A stretch of 64,000 bases of DNA from Voacanga thouarsii (taxonomy: Eukaryota > Streptophyta > Magnoliopsida > Gentianales > Apocynaceae): NCBI GenBank assembly GCA_026120185.1, contig JANUWF010002207.1, positions 1,116,001 through 1,180,000 on the forward strand, in the 5' to 3' direction. Below the pieces are notes generated by a model that made no database searches, was not told the origin of the DNA, and was given only the letters and a program-made list of their open reading frames with translations. Positions 1 to 11,462 of the stretch are shown piece by piece; the stretch's first letter is position 1; each line of letters starts with the position of its first letter. The translations under genes and the position numbers were made by a program.

Positions 1-1581
1 TTGATTGAATAATCCTACCTTGAAGGTGTTCTTGAGCCTTCACAAAATTTCTTGTTTTTGATACAAAAGTGCAAGTTGGATTTTGAAGTTTGTTGTTAAA
101 AAAGGTACGGATGGACTCACAGCAATGAATAGATGAAATCTGAAATTTTTAGAGGTGGTTTGAAGCGATTTGGAGTGGTATTAGATGAAAGGAATGAGTA
201 GGTGTTTTTGGTGTACTATGTGTTCTTGACGTTGAAGAGAGTAGAGAGATTTTGGATGGAGGCTACCGAAATTCTATGAGCATTAATTAGGGTTGCCGAT
301 TTGTTTGTAAGGTTTAGGTAGATGGTTTTTCTGGTTTGGAAGGGAAACGGAAAGGCTAGTTGTTAAAATCATTGAAGAGTATTTTTGGGAAGCAAATTTG
401 GAAACTAGATATAACAAGAATATCTTTGATTATTGGAGAGCTTTTGGGAATCTGCCATGGACGAATTTCTGAGCAGTATTTTAGCTGGATGAAAGCTGGT
501 TGAAGGAGGCTAAGGGTGGCTGAAATTATGGAGTATAATGGTGAAGGGAAGGTCTAGTTGTTTGAGGTATATTTTATGGAAAGTTGCTGAATCATGGTGG
601 CTAGAATTTTGGTATCCCAATCAAGGAATGATTGCAGAATTTTTTTGGAAATCTTTTAGGCAGCCATGACTGGATTTCGGTGCAGAACTTAGGGAGGACA
701 ATAGAGTTCAGTTAATGGAGGTTTAAGGGTGGTTTTTTCAAAAAAGGGATGGAGTTTCGGCTAGGGTTGAATTAGGAAACAAAGTTGGACAAAATTCTGC
801 ACAGCATTTTCGCAAGGCTGGAAATTTCTGGGCAGTTTTCGGCTGCCCTTTTCCAAGAGATTTGCAGAGGCTTTGAAGGGGAATTTCAGGGGCTTTCAAG
901 GTTGGTTTCCAGAATACTTCATGGAGGAAAAACATGGCTAAGGTGCTGAACAAAAACTGGAAGAAAACAGCTTGGTTTCGGACCTCCAAAGCTGCGATTT
1001 GCACAGGAATTTTTTTCTAGTTTTGCACCACCTTTGTGCAGTCCGAAATTAGCTAGAAAAATCCAGATTCTAAGCTGATCAAAAGGGCCATTTTCTGGAA
1101 AAATTTGGGAGGGAATAATGGTTAAGAATTTTGACACCTTGAAGGCACACAAAGCTAGAAAAATTTCAGTTCTATGCGGGAAGGGAAATGAACCTAGCTA
1201 GAGTGAATTTTTTAGAAAGCTCACTAAGGAATTTAATTCACTTGAAATCTTTCTCCCTCTTCCATTGTTTTGGTCCATATGATGTCCTTTAATAAGACAT
1301 TTTGAACCTTCAAAGCCACAGCACATTGCTGGAATTTTTCTACAATAAAATTGGCTTGAACAAAATGAACAAACTAATGATTTGAGAAATAGGAAAAATT
1401 AAGGATCAAGAGGAAATGAATTCCCTTTAGGAATTTTGTGTAGAGCAAAAGAGTAGGATTTGAAGACTCCTATCATGTCTCTCATAGGACAACATCTCTA
1501 CCCTACTCCAACCACCACTAAGGCCGAAAATCATACTTCCCAAGAAAAAACAAAATTTAACTAAGCTAAAGCTCCTATGAT

Positions 1582-1635
1582 GGAATTGAACCCAATACCT
1601 CAAGAATTAATTGTAAGGCTCTAACCACTAAACCA
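1582..1635 (-). promoter_or_regulatory. tRNA-like box A/box B pair in the T1 LTR
   Basis: On the minus strand a box A-like TGGTTTAGTGG (1635-1625) is followed 32 bases later by a box B-like GGTTCAATTCC (1592-1582), the order and spacing of a tRNA internal promoter. The stems of a cloverleaf are poor, so this is not a tRNA gene. The same pair lies at the same distance from the LTR 5' end in T2 (47149-47202) and in the solo T LTR (34414-34465). Transcriptional activity is unknown. Confidence 0.5.
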
Positions 1636-1737
1636 CAACAACTCTTGTTCTTATTTTCCCTCAAAAAAAATATTTTTTTATTCAATCCTCAAGTTGTCTC
1701 CCTTTTTCCACCTCAAGCAAAAATTACTATTTTGCCC

Positions 1738-1742
1738 TCCTC
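1738..1742. repeat. Target site duplication TCCTC (partner 3487-3491)
   Basis: Five-base duplication flanking the solo A LTR; removing 1743-3491 restores the T LTR sequence seen at 47280-47320. Confidence 0.8.
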
Positions 1743-3486
1743 TTAAGATAAAATTGCAAGCCAAACATAGCCAAAAAACCAGCCACGTGAACAACAAAAA
1801 CGCAGCACACCTGCGTGACGAAGAAAAAGGGGGAAAAAATATTTTCATTTACCTCTTCTTGTTGATCTCACACTCGGCTGAACTGGAATATACGGAACTG
1901 GGGTAGGCACGCTCGTAGAAGCCTCTGGTGCAATTCCTACAAGCCTTCTACTTCGTCTTTGCATGTAGATGAACGCCTAGCTTTCGATCTTCTAGTATAT
2001 GGCCTGCTTAATCTCGTTTGGTGAACAACTTAGGGGCTAAAGAATATTTTCTGGAGAGGGAGAGGGAAAAACATCTAGTATTTTTCACAGAGAGGAAGCA
2101 CTGGGGGAAAAGCACTGTCTGTTCCTTATCTCCTGTTTAACCTAAATAAAACCTAGGTTAAACTGGATTGAGCCATTGGACTCTTAGTTTAACCTCTTTG
2201 AGCTTAATTAATTATTCTAACTAAAACCAAATAAATGGCCCAATTAATAAATAATTAATTTTCCAGCCCAAATAAACCAGTCCAATTAATTAAGTCTATA
2301 TGAGTTTAGTCCCAGGTTAATATTTAATTATTCAAACTGGGCCAAAGCCCTGAATAATTAATTAACCCACCAAACTAATTTAATTAATTCTCTTTCTCCA
2401 TTGACCTTTATTTTATTCAAGCCCAATAATTAAATCAGGCTACTTAAATAAAATAAATTCCATTTAATTTAAGATCAATTCTTTAGCCCATATTTAATTA
2501 GGACTCACGGTCTATATTGGGGACCAAAAGACACACCGCCTTGGCTACTAAAATGACCAAAATACCCTTGCCATAAAAATTGTTGTATTTTGCATTTTAA
2601 ATATTTCCTAATATCACCGTAAGGAAATATTGACCCCAAGGACAATGTTGCGTTAGCAAAGTCTCCGACCTACAGGTGAAATAACTAAAATATCACTCTA
2701 CACATCGCCGTACATTTAGAGAGGAAAAAGCGTACTAACACCCCTCTAAATGACATCTACCATCCTTAGGCTTCTAGTCCAATGATCCACGACTTCCTGG
2801 AGTGTTTCCGCTTTCCAAGGGAGCTACCTTGAAGCAAACATCCAAGTCATGTTTCCCAGGGCCCTGGTTAATTTAGACCATTCGGACAACCACAAGGGGC
2901 GATATAGTGCAGAAACTATCTTGTATAAGTCTGTCTTAACTAACTAGTCACACATACCCAACATACAAGTATATTGGCCCTAACCTCAACTACAGCAAAT
3001 CAAAGTATATGCTTCCAACTTCGCTAGACCACCAACTCACACTCAAGTCGCAGAGTACTAGTCCACGCTGTAGTGGTAGTAGTATAGATTTCTACCATAT
3101 AGTACTTTGAGAAACCACTACTACAGGTCCTGTTCTACGTATTCAAAATACGCTTATGTCATGAAGTGAGTGGACTACCCACTGGCTAAAGGTAAGCCAT
3201 TCCCCATTTGGAATTCATAACATAATAACCTAAACATGATGAGATTCCCAGTCTCATCAATAGGTTAAGAACAAATGTTTATGTGTTAAATAACCCGTGA
3301 TCCATACCTTACTGTGAAAGACCACCATTCACATGGACCACTTATTTAAACACAATGGGTCTATTCCAAACGAAAATCGTGCACAAACAAATAGTAAATT
3401 CACAAACAATTTCTGAAAATAAATTCTTTTATTAAATATTCGATTTTACATCAGAAACCTAGTCTAAGAGGGCATACAATCCAACA
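1743..3486 (-). mobile_element. Solo copia-A LTR inserted in T1
   Basis: A 1744-bp sequence closely related to the A1 LTR at 6681-8456. Both share a phrase near 1862/6839, the AT-rich tract with repeated TTAATTAATTAA runs, and the 3' block ending AGTCTAAGAGGGCATA...CCAACA. It lies between perfect 5-bp direct repeats TCCTC (1738-1742 and 3487-3491), and the T LTR resumes exactly after the second repeat. The first base pair reads TT instead of TG. The internal region was lost by LTR-LTR recombination. Sense is the minus strand, as in A1 and A2. Confidence 0.85.
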
Positions 3487-3744
3487 TCCTCAAGCAATAC
3501 TCACAAGCAAGCCTTCGAGACAATAAAACTCAAATCCAAAGCATAGAAAATCATTTAAAAATATATTTAAACATGCAATAAATTATGATATGCATCCCAA
3601 CCCCCTTACTCTAAGTCTGGTTTTGACCAGGGTTTCACAACACACATCAGTGTAAACAAGACTCAATACCTCCTTGGCTCTATCTGCCTTAGGGGTAAAT
3701 GACTTTTTGGTCACCTTTCCTATTAGGAAGGATTCATACTGAGG

Positions 3745-4275
3745 CTAATTTTCCAATCTCAATGAGCCCAAAAGCCCATCATGGATTAACCTCTGAATCC
3801 TAGTTGAGTTGATATGACACAACCTTAGATGCCAAAGATAAGAGTCATTGACATTGGTCTTTCTCTTCCTTATTAGAGGTCCAGATTGAGCGTTATTTAA
3901 TTGATTGTTAATAGGGTTCAAGAAAAATACATTTCCATACATGTGCCCAGTACATAAAATTTCTCCATCTTTACTAATAGAAATACCAGAATGGAAAGAC
4001 ACAGAATATCCTTGATTTATTAGTTCCGCAACCGAAATCAAATTCTGTCGAAATCGAGGTACATAAAAAATATCTTTCAAAATCAATATTCTATTATAAT
4101 AAAAAATTAGATCTAACACTCCCACTGCAAGGGCCCAAACTTGTGCTCCATTTCCCACACGTAGTCTATGTTCACCCTTCTGGAGTCTCCTAATCTTTCT
4201 AAACCCCTGCAAGGAGTTATAGATGTGATCAGTGGCTCCTGAATCAACAATCCAAGTGAAAGTTGATCCAACCAT
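3745..4275 (-). pseudogene. A1 pol fragment: aspartic protease and GAG-pre-integrase
   Basis: A 176-residue open frame. Near its start it carries the copia protease signature WIVDSGATDH (catalytic DSG intact), followed by the family's usual run through LRVGNGAQV and a beta-strand segment ending FYVPRFRQNLISV. The C-terminal third is the GAG-pre-integrase domain, with the WHLRLCHIN motif (zinc-binding His and Cys of the integrase N-terminus begin here). The frame ends where integrase should continue, shortly before T1 begins at 3637. The protease would cut the Gag-Pol polyprotein in the particle. This is the best preserved coding piece of A1. Confidence 0.85.
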
Positions 4276-4903
4276 TGATATAGACTTTAGATAGAAAACA
4301 TTACCTGTGGGGTTCTTCTTGGCTTGAAGATCTGGATACTCCTTTTTCCAATGTTCCTTTAGTCCACATTTGAAGCACTTGCCCTTGGGTTTGTCTTTGG
4401 GTTAGGTCTTGGGCTCGGCCGCTGCGTTCCCCTTCTTCTTCTTGAACTTCCTGCGCTCGGGCCCAATTCTAGAAGATGAAGCCTTAGCAACCCGATAGAG
4501 ATTCGAGAACCATGTCCATTTGGCTCTCAGGGTCAATAACAGCCCCTAAGATATTTGCCTCCTCGAAAACAACAATAATCTTGAGCATATGCTTTCTGAC
4601 TGATGCTCCATCAGCCATCTTAGTGATAATGATAGTTTAAAGAGCCTCCTGCCTTGCGGGCCGGCTCTTATCCATGAACATCGTGCCTAATGATTGAGTT
4701 ATATCATATGCAGTGGTCATGTGCTCATGTTTAGACTGTAGCACATTAGACATGGAGGCCAAAATGTCACAATGAGCTATCTCGTCGGCCTTCTTCCATG
4801 CTTTCTCAGCCTCACGCTCCTCGGCAGTGGAACCCTCCCCAATAACAGGGCAGGTTTCATAAAGGACATACTTATACTCTTCTGCTGTGAGTATTATGTC
4901 CAT
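4276..4903 (-). pseudogene. A1 gag fragment with degenerate zinc knuckle
   Basis: The open part (4637-4903) contains the copia gag (UBN2-type) phrases SMSNVLQSKHEHMTTAYDI and SRPARQEAL, near-identical to those of A2 at 19623-19907. Downstream in another frame (about 4500-4620) lie remnants of the helical gag C-terminus. A CCHC knuckle reading CFKCGLKEHW lies near 4320-4390, with the last cysteine changed to tyrosine. A basic Lys-rich stretch lies between. Gag would form the virus-like particle. Several frame changes are needed to link the pieces, so it is not functional. Confidence 0.75.
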
Positions 4904-6667
4904 GTTCCCCTAGGTTCTTCTTCCAGTCCACATAGTTTAGTCCTGTTATCTTATTCTCTCAGAGAATAACAGTTAATGGACTAAAAAAACCTCCCACCAT
5001 TTTTGAAAAATCGAAAAATAAAAGAAAAAGATTTAGTTTGTGAAAAAAAAAAAAATATGTGCATTTTATCCTTATTATCAAAACTGATAATAATTAATTT
5101 AGCTCTTAGGAAAACTGACATAGCTTATTGGGAAGATTAACAGTCATCTAAGCTAAGTGTATTGACCACTAGAAATTAATTTTCCTTTTGGGTAATGATC
5201 TAGAAGATAACTCCATCGAGGGGATAGCCGTTTCCTCTTATTTTCTATGGACATACCTCGCACTCTAACCTTTAACGTAGGCTGGCCGATCATAGTACGT
5301 GTCCCGGATTATTAATTACATCATTCCATTAGATCTAGATCCTTGTGGTATCCCCATCCTATACGGGTTCACTCCCAGGGTAACGCGAGGGGATCCATAA
5401 TCTCTAATGAGGATCGTGATGGAAGCCGTGGGGCCGTTGGAACCCCTCTCCCACTTAGTCTTTTACAACAAGAGTTTTCTAAAAAATATCCTTTTGAAAA
5501 TTTCTCTTAAGTTTTCCCTTTACCTCAAAAATAAAATGTCTAAATCCATTTAAATCTCTATGTCAAGGTTTATATCCTTTGAGAGATTTTTTCATGGACT
5601 AATTTTATTTAAGTTAAAAACTTAATGATTTTAAAAATTTTGCAATTAAAACTTTCTAGAGACTTTGGTCTCTAGTTTATTTGACAAAATAATTTTTCTT
5701 GTACCAAAATAAAACAAAATGGCTTTCTATTTTAACTTACAAAAATATCTAAATCCAATATATTTTATAGGTCAAGGATTAAATCCTTTGAGAAAATATC
5801 TAAGGATTATTTTTTGTTCAAGTTAAAATAGCCATTTAATTTGTAGAAAAATATTTTCTTTGTCAAAAATATTACCAAAGACTTTGGTCTTTGAGAAAAC
5901 GTGCACATAGGTACATAAAAATAAATACCATGCTAGAAAAGAGTAGACGTTTTCATACTTTTCTATTTCTAAACCTAAGTGCCCAGATAATAGAATTAAA
6001 CATATTAATTAATTAATTAATGGTCTTGTTTAATCCTAAAATCTCTTACTAGTATTTTTCATGCAAAAATATTCCAGGAATATTAACTATTGCAAAAATA
6101 TTAACTTTGCCCGGTATGGACCCCAAAACAAAATGAAAAACGCAAGAAAAATTACAAGGAAAAAATAAAAATTTTCTCCTTAGCCCACTTCACCAGCCAC
6201 ACTAGATCGAGCACCCATCTGCACTATCATCCACTGCACCCGCCGCACAGAACTAGGACCCATGGGTGACCTAAAATCCGAACGCGAGTCCAGACCCTAG
6301 CCGGTGCCGGTTCGGGCGGCCTAGCCGGCGCCGGTTCCGGTCTGGACGATTTCTTCTGCAGTTTTTTTTTTCTGCGAATTTCCTCTATTTTTCTATGCAA
6401 CTTCTCTTACCATTGGCACTTCGATTTCAATCCCAATACAATGAAATCAACCAAAAAAAAAAAATAATTGTCTATACCCATTAACATTAGGCTTACACGA
6501 TTTGTTAAGAAAAACAATAAATTACACATCTCCTATACCTCAATCCGAGAGGCTAAATAGAGAATCTATCTATACCAAAATAGCGAAGGATCACGGTTTA
6601 ATCACACATATGTGTCCAGTTTTATTCAACTAGATGCATGCTCCCTATATTTTCACAAAACCTTCAT
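4904..6667 (-). other. A1 leader (untranslated region between primer site and gag), about 1.76 kb
   Basis: No coding frame is recognisable. The block 5210-5470 is strongly conserved with A2 20345-20625, including the minus-strand phrase AAGTGGGAGAGGGGTTCC and a following GC-rich run. 6300-6345 is GC-rich, with a perfect 10-bp palindrome CCGGCGCCGG (6325-6334) and related CCGGTGCCGG (6301-6310). The rest is AT-rich. A leader this long is unusual for a copia element. Confidence 0.6.
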
Positions 6668-6680
6668 GCTCTGATACCAA
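6668..6680 (-). other. A1 primer binding site (initiator tRNA-Met type)
   Basis: The minus strand reads TTGGTATCAGAGC immediately downstream of the 5' LTR. This is the usual plant copia priming sequence, complementary to the 3' end of initiator tRNA-Met. Confidence 0.85.
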
Positions 6681-8456
6681 TAGAAGGCTTAGAAAGGGAA
6701 AAGCAAAAGGCACGCAGCGGAACTAAAAATAAAAAACCTGAAAAAATTGAAGAACAGGAGAACTCCGAACAGAGCCGGCGTCGGTTGCGCTCTATATAGG
6801 TTCCGAGATTTAAAATTTTTACCTCTTTTCCTCCATCTAAGCATTGGCTGGACCGGAATATGTGGAACCGAGGTAGGTGTGTTGGTGGAAACCTCTGGTG
6901 CGATTCCTACAAGCCTCCTACTCCATCTTTGCATATAGGCGAATGCCAAACTCTCGATCTTCCAGTATATACCCTGCCTAATTCCATTTGTTGAACAACT
7001 AACAGAATTGAGGAATATTTTCTAGAGAGGGGGAGAGAGAGATGTGTGTTTCTTTTTCCACAGAGAAGAGTCTATCAAAAATAATGTTGTTTCCAACCTT
7101 CCTGTTTAACATAAATAAAATCTTAGGTTAAACTGGATTGGCCCATTAGACTCTTAGTTTAGATTTTTGGACTTAATGAATTATTCTAATAAGAACTAAA
7201 TAATTGGCCTAATTAATAATTAAATTTTCAGCCCAAATAAAGTAGTGCAATAAATAAGCCTATATTAGTTTAGTCCCAGGTTAATCTTTAATTATTCAAA
7301 CTGGGCCAAAGACTTGAATAATTAATTAACTTACCAAATTAATTTAATTAATTCTCTTTCTCCATGGACCTTTATTTTGTTCTAGCCCAATAGTTAAATA
7401 AGACTACTTAAATAAAATAAAATCTATTTAATTTAAGGTTAATTCCTTAGCTTGTATTTAATTAGGACCCACGGTCTATACTGGGGACCAAAAGACACAC
7501 TGCCTTGGCTACTAACATAACTAAAATACCCATGCCATATAAATAGTTGTATTTTGCATTTTAAATATTTTCTAAAATCATCATAAGGAAATATTGACCC
7601 TAAGGACAATGCTGTGTTAGCAAAGTCTCCGACCTATAGGTGTAATGACTAAAATACCCTTCTATACATTGCCATATATTAGAAAGGAAGAAATGTACTA
7701 ACACCTCTCTAAATGACATATACCATCCCAAGGCTTCTAGTCCAATGATCTATGACTTCCTGAATTTTTTCCACTTTCCAAAGGAGCTACCCTAAAGCAA
7801 ACATCCAAGTCATGCTTCCCAAGGCCCTAGACATTTAGATCATTCAGACAACCACAAGGGGCGATATAGTATAGAAACTATCCTGTACAAGCCTGTCATA
7901 ACTAACCAGTTACACATACCTAACATGCAAGTATATTAGTCCTACAATAGAATCTCAACTATAGCACATCAAAGTATATGCTTCCAGATTCGTCAGACCA
8001 CCAACTCATACTCAAGTCGTAGAGTACTAGTCCATGTTGTAGCGGTAGTAGTTTAGGTTTCTACCATATAGTACTTTTAGAAACCACTATTACAGGTCAT
8101 GTTCTACGTATTTGAAATACGATTATATCATTAAGTTAGTAGACTATTCACTGGCTAAAGGTAAGCCATTCACTATTTGGAATTCATAATATAATAACCT
8201 AAACATGATAAGATTCTCATTCTCATCAATCAGTTAAGAACAAATGTTTATGTGTTAAGTAACCTGTGATCCATACTTTATTGTGAAAGACCTCCATTCA
8301 CATGGACCACTTAGTTAAATATAATGGGTCTTTTCCAAAAGTAATTGTGCACAAATAAAATATAAATTCACAAATTATTTTTGAAAATAAATTCTTTGAT
8401 TAAAACATTCTATATTTACATCAGAAAACTAGTCTAAGAGGGCATATTTCCCAACA
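6681..8456 (-). mobile_element. A1 5' LTR
   Basis: A 1776-bp LTR between the primer site and the CCAACA terminus at 8456. It is homologous to the solo A LTR (1743-3486) and, more distantly, to the A2 LTRs, sharing the terminal AGTCTAAGAGGGCATA block. The TG at one end reads TA. Near the primer site, 6768-6793 contains a GC-rich AGCCGGCGTCGGTTG segment that resembles the module in copia B2 and gypsy G3. Confidence 0.85.
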
Positions 8457-8848
8457 ACCTTTGTTAATTCAAGTGGAACGTGTCTCCCCAGGCGATAGGG
8501 ACCGTAGCTTTTGTCCAGCCAGTGTAGACATTAGTCTAGTCCGGTTTGGTGGCCTGCAGTTTTGTTGTCTACTCATTGTATTATCAATAGGATTCATTAT
8601 CTGTTCCCTTTTTTTCATCCTATCCCCCATGCATGCAACCGTGGTAGGACAAAATTTGTAGCAATAGTTACAAAATTCCTATGAGCCACCACATATCAAT
8701 ATAAGGAATCTTTGTGGATTTGCAATTCACGAAAAAATTAGGAAGCTCGTGCTTAGTATATATAGATACTGCGAAATTGGTTTTGTAGTAGTTGAAGAAT
8801 ATTAAGGCAAGAAAAGATGTCTTTTTTTTTTATTCCACAAGTGGCCAC
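8457..8848. other. Unassigned 392-bp segment between A1 and G1
   Basis: It matches nothing else in the window and has no convincing coding frame. GC content is higher than in the flanks in its first 130 bp (for example CCAGGCGATAGGGACC near 8490), and a T-rich run lies at 8820-8832. It may be the pre-insertion target of A1 and G1, or the tail of an unrecognised element. Confidence 0.4.
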
Positions 8849-10251
8849 TGATAGGAGCTAAATTCATCACTAATTTCCTAGTTATTTTATGCTAATTCGA
8901 GATACTTTTGATGTAATAACTAGACATATTCCTTCATATTTAATATTTTTCTTGTGGAAATTGTTCTTGTAGAATTTGTACAGAAAGCATAAGATTTCAA
9001 GCAAAAAGTGTGTATTTTCCAGACTTGACCTGGCGCCAGGTCAAGCTAACCCACCCAGAACTAGAACTGCTCTAGAATAGTAAAGAAAAATAGAGCAATT
9101 TTGAGGAGAAAACCAGAAGCCCGGCACTAGGCTGGTGGAAATGACCAGGTTCCGGGTCCACTCTATACAGAGTCAGTGCAACTCTGTTTTCGTGCAAATT
9201 TTGTATCTTCTAAAGGATTTTCATATTTTCTGAATTCTATTCGAACTAGAATTCTCAAGCCATGCATTTTTTGTTTCAATGACGCATATAAATATAAGAA
9301 AAACACAAGAGAAAGGTATGAAACTAATGAACAAAGCTTCCAATGAATCACAAAAGAAGGAGATTCATCAATCAAGTGATATTATTCAAGAAGGTTTTCA
9401 AAGAGAAGAAGGAAGGCTTGTCCTAAAGTTCTTTCTTTTACTTTTGTTTTCTTTTTCTAGAATAATGATGTAATTAATGTTTTTATTGTAATTTGACATT
9501 ATTTAATGATTCATGGCTTTTGGGTTAATTTAGTTATTTGATCAATTTTCTATCATTCTTGTTGTTTGATTAATTGTAATTATGGAAGAATTGATGAATT
9601 TAGATTTCATTCTAATTGACTCGGGAAACGAAGTTAAGATTTAGGAACTAAAGTTATCAAAGATTGGTTGATTTCACCTAGAGCATAGGGTTATTAATTG
9701 ATTTCATATTTATTAATATATAGACTATATGGATAATTATTAAAGGAAGAGTTTAATGCATCTTTTGGTTATTTTAATATAATTGGAAAATCTACTAAAT
9801 TAATCAAAAGATGGTGATTTCAAGGATTAGGAAAGAAGTAGAGTCTACAAAGGTGACTTCATGAATTGGAAAATGATTGGACTTTACTTACGTTCTTTCA
9901 TGATGCTAAGATAACAGTTGATTGTGATGAATGCTAAGTAATTCAGTATTATCTTCTCAGGATAATTGTCTAGTTATATAAATTTGTATCCTTCAGTTAT
10001 ATATGTATATTTTACTTATTTTTCCTTTTTAATATCTTATCACTTCATTTAGTCAGTTAAACCATGAATAAAAAGTAATTAGTGTGTACTTGTTCCTTTG
10101 AGGATCGATACTAGTTAATTCCTTATACTATAGTACTTGCAATGAGTATACGTGCTCATATGTGTAATTTTGGATTAACGTTTTAATTAAAACTTAGCTA
10201 GGGGTGGAATTAAATTTGAATGATTTTTGTACACTTGAAATTTACGTATTA
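8849..10251 (+). mobile_element. G1 5' LTR
   Basis: Begins TGATAGGAGCTAAATTCA and ends ACGTATTA just before the primer site. It pairs with the 3' LTR at 23103-24384. The G3 LTR (31227-35968, minus its insert) and the G2 LTRs (reverse orientation) are homologous. Near the 3' end it carries the conserved phrase TTGTTCCTTTGAGGATCGA, seen also at 35810. A 22-bp perfect palindrome occupies 9024-9045. Confidence 0.85.
9024..9045. repeat. 22-bp perfect palindrome in the G1 LTR
   Basis: Centred on TGGCGCCA, with arms CTTGACCTGGC and GCCAGGTCAAG. The equivalent places in the G1 3' LTR (about 23281), G2 LTRs (about 26210 and 48690) and G3 LTR (34736) keep weaker versions. It is GC-rich within an AT-rich LTR, probably in U3. 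Confidence 0.8.
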
Positions 10252-10257
10252 AGTTTT

Positions 10258-10270
10258 TTGCGCCGTTGGC
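10258..10270 (+). other. G1 primer binding site (tRNA-Asp type)
   Basis: Reads TTGCGCCGTTGGC seven bases after the LTR. It is a slightly mutated form of TGGCGCCGTTGCC, the complement of the plant tRNA-Asp 3' end used by Athila elements. Compare 35975 (G3) and 60372 (G5). Confidence 0.75.
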
Positions 10271-10483
10271 ATGGAAGAATATCATGAAAGTTTGGATTTT
10301 ATTGATTTAACCATGTTTTTATGCTTATATGTCTATATGTAAATATATAAACATGTATATGTGTTCTTTGTGCAACTAAGTGCCATATCCTGTTGTATGT
10401 ATATATGAACCTTTAACTAACTAACTTCATTTAATATTGTACTATACCTATATGTCACAAATAAGCTATCTCATGTCGATAAT

Positions 10484-11107
10484 TTGGCTTATTGGAACAT
10501 TAAACGGTACCAAAACATGTCTAAAGAGATGACACCTCGGCTATCTGACTCCACTACCTTAGAAGGGGTATTGGGAAATTGTACCACCCATGTGACTAAA
10601 CGATTTCATGAGATAGATGACACATTGGCAAAATTTGAGGAAATGATTCGAAACATAGAATGGCAAATTTGGTTTTCAATGGATCTAGTGATAAAGGCAC
10701 CATTGGGTGTGGAAACGCAATAAGATTCAACTACAATTACATTACGAAGTGGTAAGGAGCTACTCGATTCTAGCACAGAACTGACACCATCTTAGGAAGC
10801 TGGGCCGGCGTCGACCCCTCTGGCTAAGCCACATGAAAAGAAAGCTAAAAAACTAGATTTTCAGCCACCGATACCTTACCCTACTCCAACACAAAAAGCA
10901 GGAAAGGATGTGCAACTTGATAAGTTTTTAGAAGTGTTCAAACAACTACACATAAATATCCCTCTGAGTGAGGCTTTGATACACATGCCCAAATATGCAA
11001 AGTCCCTTAAAAGCATGCTTGTCAACAAAAAGTGGTTGGAAGAATTATCTACTATGGTTTTAAATGATGAATGCTCCTCCATCTTGCAAGACCAACGGAC
11101 TTTGCCA
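10484..11107 (+). pseudogene. G1 gag C-terminal fragment
   Basis: Two open pieces (10484-10723 and 10910-11107) in broken frame. The first has FHEIDDTLAKFEEMIRNIE, a coiled-coil-like stretch. A short intervening frame has ITLRSGKEL, the conserved Athila gag-protease linker phrase. The second has FLEVFKQLHINIPLSEAL, a hallmark of this lineage just before the protease. The same order occurs in G2 (30781-31221, minus strand). The N-terminal capsid half is not recognisable between the primer site and 10480. Gag would form particles; this copy cannot. Confidence 0.75.
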
Positions 11108-11462
11108 TGAAAAGAAAATAATCTAGGGAGTTTTTCTATTCCTTGTCCTGTTGGTACTCTTACATTCTATAATGCATTAGTAGACATAGGTGCTAGCATT
11201 AATCTTTTGGCATAAAAAACTTTCAAAAAGCTTGGGTTAGATGAGCCTAAGCCTATTAGGATGAGTATTCAACTTGCAGATAGATCTATTTAATATCCTA
11301 GGGGAATAGTTGAAGATGTATTGGTTAAAGTTGATAGATTCATACTACCTGTGGATTTTGTTATTCTTGATATGGATGAAGATTCTAAAGTTCCCTTAAT
11401 CCTAGGTCGACCCTTCCTAGCTACTGCCAAAGCATTAATTGATGTTCATGGGGAAAATTAAC
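11108..11462 (+). pseudogene. G1 aspartic protease fragment
   Basis: The phrase ALVDIGASINLL (from about 11173) is the Athila protease active-site region, where the usual DLG/DSG reads DIG. A stop follows at 11212. The closing motif [12 protein letters not shown] lies about 60 residues later. The frame ends with a stop at 11461. In-frame stops show it is dead. The corresponding segment is missing from G2. Confidence 0.75.

Larger units (their letters stand above)
1..3637 (-). mobile_element. T1: partial Tekay/Del-like gypsy LTR, interrupted by a copia LTR
   Basis: Positions 1-1737 run collinear with 45575-47305 of the T2 LTR, and 3492-3637 match 47310-47455, ending in the same terminal GGTTTCA. 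The stretch between is a separate copia LTR (1743-3486). The LTR end at 3637 meets copia A1 integrase sequence directly, with no purine tract, so this is the outer 5' edge of the T element in minus-strand sense. The other end lies left of the window, so a solo LTR cannot be told from a full element. No coding capacity; open frames here are chance. Confidence 0.85.
3638..8456 (-). mobile_element. Copia A1, 5' part (LTR, leader, gag, protease, start of integrase)
   Basis: Minus-strand Ty1/copia element. From right to left: 5' LTR 6681-8456, primer site 6668-6680, long leader, gag, zinc knuckle, protease and pre-integrase, then truncation at 3638 where T1 was inserted. Reverse transcriptase, RNase H and the 3' LTR, if present, lie left of the window. 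Its order and sequence match A2. Stops and frameshifts interrupt the reading frame. Confidence 0.85.

Noticed and set aside
738..1152. Two overlapping minus-strand frames of 77-88 codons
   Set aside because: They fall inside the T1 LTR, and the matching stretch of T2 (46300-46700) does not keep them open.
1582..1635. A functional tRNA gene
   Set aside because: Box A and B are present, but acceptor, anticodon and T stems do not pair; the segment is part of a repeated LTR.
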